In this document: positions 23,957 through 25,303 of the stretch, one piece after another
Layout of the letters: each line of letters opens with the position of its first letter
Position numbering within the stretch: the first letter of the stretch is position 1
NCBI GenBank assembly: GCA_964559845.1
Contig: CAZLJF010000029.1
Coordinates: forward strand, 1-25,303
DNA from: WSZY01 sp964559845
GTDB lineage: Bacteria > Pseudomonadota > Zetaproteobacteria > Mariprofundales > Mariprofundaceae
Reading direction: 5' to 3'
DNA: 25,303 nt
Notes under the pieces: model-generated
Seen by the model: the letters and a program-made list of their open reading frames with translations, nothing else
Told to the model about the DNA's origin: nothing
The model's database searches: none
Translations under genes and position numbers: made by a program

Positions 23957-25093
23957 CATAAAATAGTTCTTCACTGCCTGCCCCCACCCTTGGATATAAT
24001 TACTCGTATCCATAAGAATGGATGGTAAACAGTCCTTTTCTGCTTTAAAAAGAAGCCACCCGCCAACACTGGCGAACAACGCTTCTTCCACCCACATGCT
24101 CCACCACGGCCAAGCCCCTGATAAAGCATTTCTATAACAGATTAATTGTGCATTAAACATCGCTAAAATCAGAATGATCCCCCACAGATAGACCGCAACT
24201 TTTCCGGATCGTTTCTGGCTGATTGACAGAGGTACAATAAACAGTGCAAAAACAAGTACCGTCATTGACAGTGTTAAGCGCCGATTCCACTCAACTACAG
24301 CCTTGTGATTATCTGACTCACCCATTTTTTGCCACAACTCTACAGTCCGCATCAGCTCCACATAGTCACTTGAACCAAGAATCCGCGACTGCCCTATCGC
24401 TTTTAGCGCTAAGGTTATATTATACTCTTTAAACTCCAGAATACGTTGCCTCTCTCCCTCTCCTTCAAACCGGTTCCCATCAATTAATAGCACCTGCCAT
24501 CTATTTGCGTATTTTTTTATCCTCGCCTTTTGAGTAATATAATAGACTGTACTTCCTGGCCGGTTATCTTCCAGCAACACTCCATGCATCCAGCCATCAG
24601 CGTCTTCCCCCTGGAAATAGAGTGTGAAATTTTCATCCAGTTTATTGAAACGACCAGGAGAAAATTTTGGTGTACCCTTCACCTCATAAATATGCAATAA
24701 CAAATTATTAAACTGTAGTTGCCCCTGTGGCAGAAGTTCCATGGCCAGATAGCTCAGCAGCAGCCATAACAAAACACCTACAGCAAACAGAGCCTGAAAT
24801 GCTCGCAAATACGAAATACCAGAGGCTCTTACTGCATCCAACTCTGAACTCTGCTGAAGGCCACCAATAACATTTTGTGCTGAAAGAAGAAAAGCCATCG
24901 GTACCGTTAAAAGAAGAAAATAGGGCGAAACAGCGATCAAAAGATCTAACAAAATTCCCAATACTGAACCACTATCAACAACAATATCCAATAGCTTCAA
25001 GGCTCTCCCGATAAGTAAAACACTCATCACAATCAGGAGGCCTCCAAGGAAAGGAAAAAACCAGAGTTTTAAAATATACCTGTTGAGAGTCAT
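23945..25093 (-). CDS. lptF: LptF/LptG-family (YjgP/YjgQ) lipopolysaccharide export permease, LptF-like
   Basis: The 382-residue inner-membrane subunit of the LptB2FG transporter extracts lipopolysaccharide for transport to the outer membrane. Three N-terminal helices (about residues 12-33, 48-78, 98-122) are followed by a periplasmic beta-jellyroll of about 150 residues (YEVKGTPKFSPGRFNK, ENFTLYFQGEDADG, and others), then three C-terminal helices (about 270-370). VPMAFLLSAQNVIGGLQQSSELDAVRASG, read in two halves, is the family's coupling region. Its N-terminus resembles LptF more than LptG, but the assignment is not certain. No second permease gene is adjacent, although lptF and lptG are usually a pair. 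The start is ATG 25093 with a poor AGGG three bases upstream. Base composition is more A+T rich than in waaA-lpxK. Confidence 0.88.
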   Translation of the reverse strand: MTLNRYILKLWFFPFLGGLLIVMSVLLIGRALKLLDIVVDSGSVLGILLDLLIAVSPYFLLLTVPMAFLLSAQNVIGGLQQSSELDAVRASGISYLRAFQALFAVGVLLWLLLSYLAMELLPQGQLQFNNLLLHIYEVKGTPKFSPGRFNKLDENFTLYFQGEDADGWMHGVLLEDNRPGSTVYYITQKARIKKYANRWQVLLIDGNRFEGEGERQRILEFKEYNITLALKAIGQSRILGSSDYVELMRTVELWQKMGESDNHKAVVEWNRRLTLSMTVLVFALFIVPLSISQKRSGKVAVYLWGIILILAMFNAQLICYRNALSGAWPWWSMWVEEALFASVGGWLLFKAEKDCLPSILMDTSNYIQGWGQAVKNYFMLAR

Positions 25094-25233
25094 CGTCCCT
25101 AACCTAGCATACTGCTTTATTAGATAAATAGCCCCTCACTATTGGTCGCCGGAGCAATATGAAGTACAATCTTCGGACAAACCCTAAAAGTTACATGAGA
25201 TCGCAATCCATGCTCCGCCTTTCAGGCTTATTT

Positions 25234-25303
25234 ATGGATTGGAAAATACTGATGGGGACCTCGATCAACCGTCATTTCGAGGCTTCCATTTTGTTGGTGG
25301 TGA
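25234..25303 (+). CDS. Possible start of a gene running off the right edge
   Basis: An open frame from ATG 25234 continues to the window end (MDWKILMGTSINRHFEA, then a hydrophobic start ILLVV). AGG lies seven bases upstream; in-frame ATGs at 25210 and 25195 are alternatives. It would be divergent from the LptF-like gene. Too little is visible to recognise the product. The 140 bases between the two starts hold no promoter that I can support. Confidence 0.3.
   Translation, partial: MDWKILMGTSINRHFEASILLVV

Noticed and set aside
25248..25290. CCTCGA...TCGAGG inverted repeat near the right edge
   Set aside because: Six-base arms with a 12-base loop are expected by chance at this frequency, and it lies in a possible coding region.

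Overview
The window reads as chromosome from a Gram-negative bacterium, most likely a proteobacterium. It carries lipid A/Kdo genes (lpxK, waaA, an lpxL-type acyltransferase), a WaaL-type ligase, an LptF-type permease, a TolC/RND efflux pair and an EF-P with the PGKG lysine loop. The set and order of genes would fit a marine iron-oxidiser (Zetaproteobacteria) or a gammaproteobacterium, but I cannot fix the lineage from the sequence alone. There is no rRNA, tRNA, CRISPR array, insertion sequence or prophage signature. Genes are tightly packed and no gene-free stretch exceeds 300 bases.

Layout. (1) 1-957, minus: a membrane-anchored GGDEF-EAL c-di-GMP protein, cut by the window edge. (2) 1057-1863, minus: an unrecognised acidic protein, divergent from efp (2017-2577). 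(3) 2645-7842: a MarR regulator divergent from a tolC-RND pair. A 21-bp inverted repeat in the shared promoter is the probable MarR operator, and no membrane-fusion subunit is encoded in the pair. (4) 7886-8034: a compact intergenic cassette with a promoter, a 78-nt candidate small RNA (one 11-bp hairpin with a 20-nt C/U-only loop, then a perfect intrinsic terminator) and a fresh TATAAT promoter for the next gene. This is the most interesting object here. (5) 8072-12372: an ion-homeostasis block with a two-CBS-domain protein, a CPA2 antiporter, a CPA1 (NhaP-type) antiporter and a Ca2+/cation antiporter, the last two on the minus strand. (6) 12397-23956: an eleven-gene plus-strand lipopolysaccharide region. 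It holds waaA-lpxK-class II aldolase, Trm112-like, lpxL-type acyltransferase-methyltransferase, DUF3108 protein, carbamoyltransferase-ICMT-like methyltransferase-methyltransferase-glycosyltransferase, a second methyltransferase and the WaaL-type ligase. (7) 23945-25093, minus: LptF-like permease, convergent with and overlapping the ligase. A possible gene start is cut off at the right edge.

How it works together. LpxK phosphorylates the lipid A precursor, WaaA adds Kdo, and the LpxL-type enzyme adds a secondary acyl chain. A WaaE/KdtX-like glycosyltransferase extends the core. A carbamoyltransferase and up to four methyltransferases may decorate core or O-antigen sugars, the WaaL-type enzyme ligates O-antigen, and LptF belongs to the export complex. 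The small-RNA loop is perfectly complementary over 6-7 nt to the Shine-Dalgarno sequences of three of the four neighbouring ion-transport-block genes. That suggests, but does not prove, translational control of the block.
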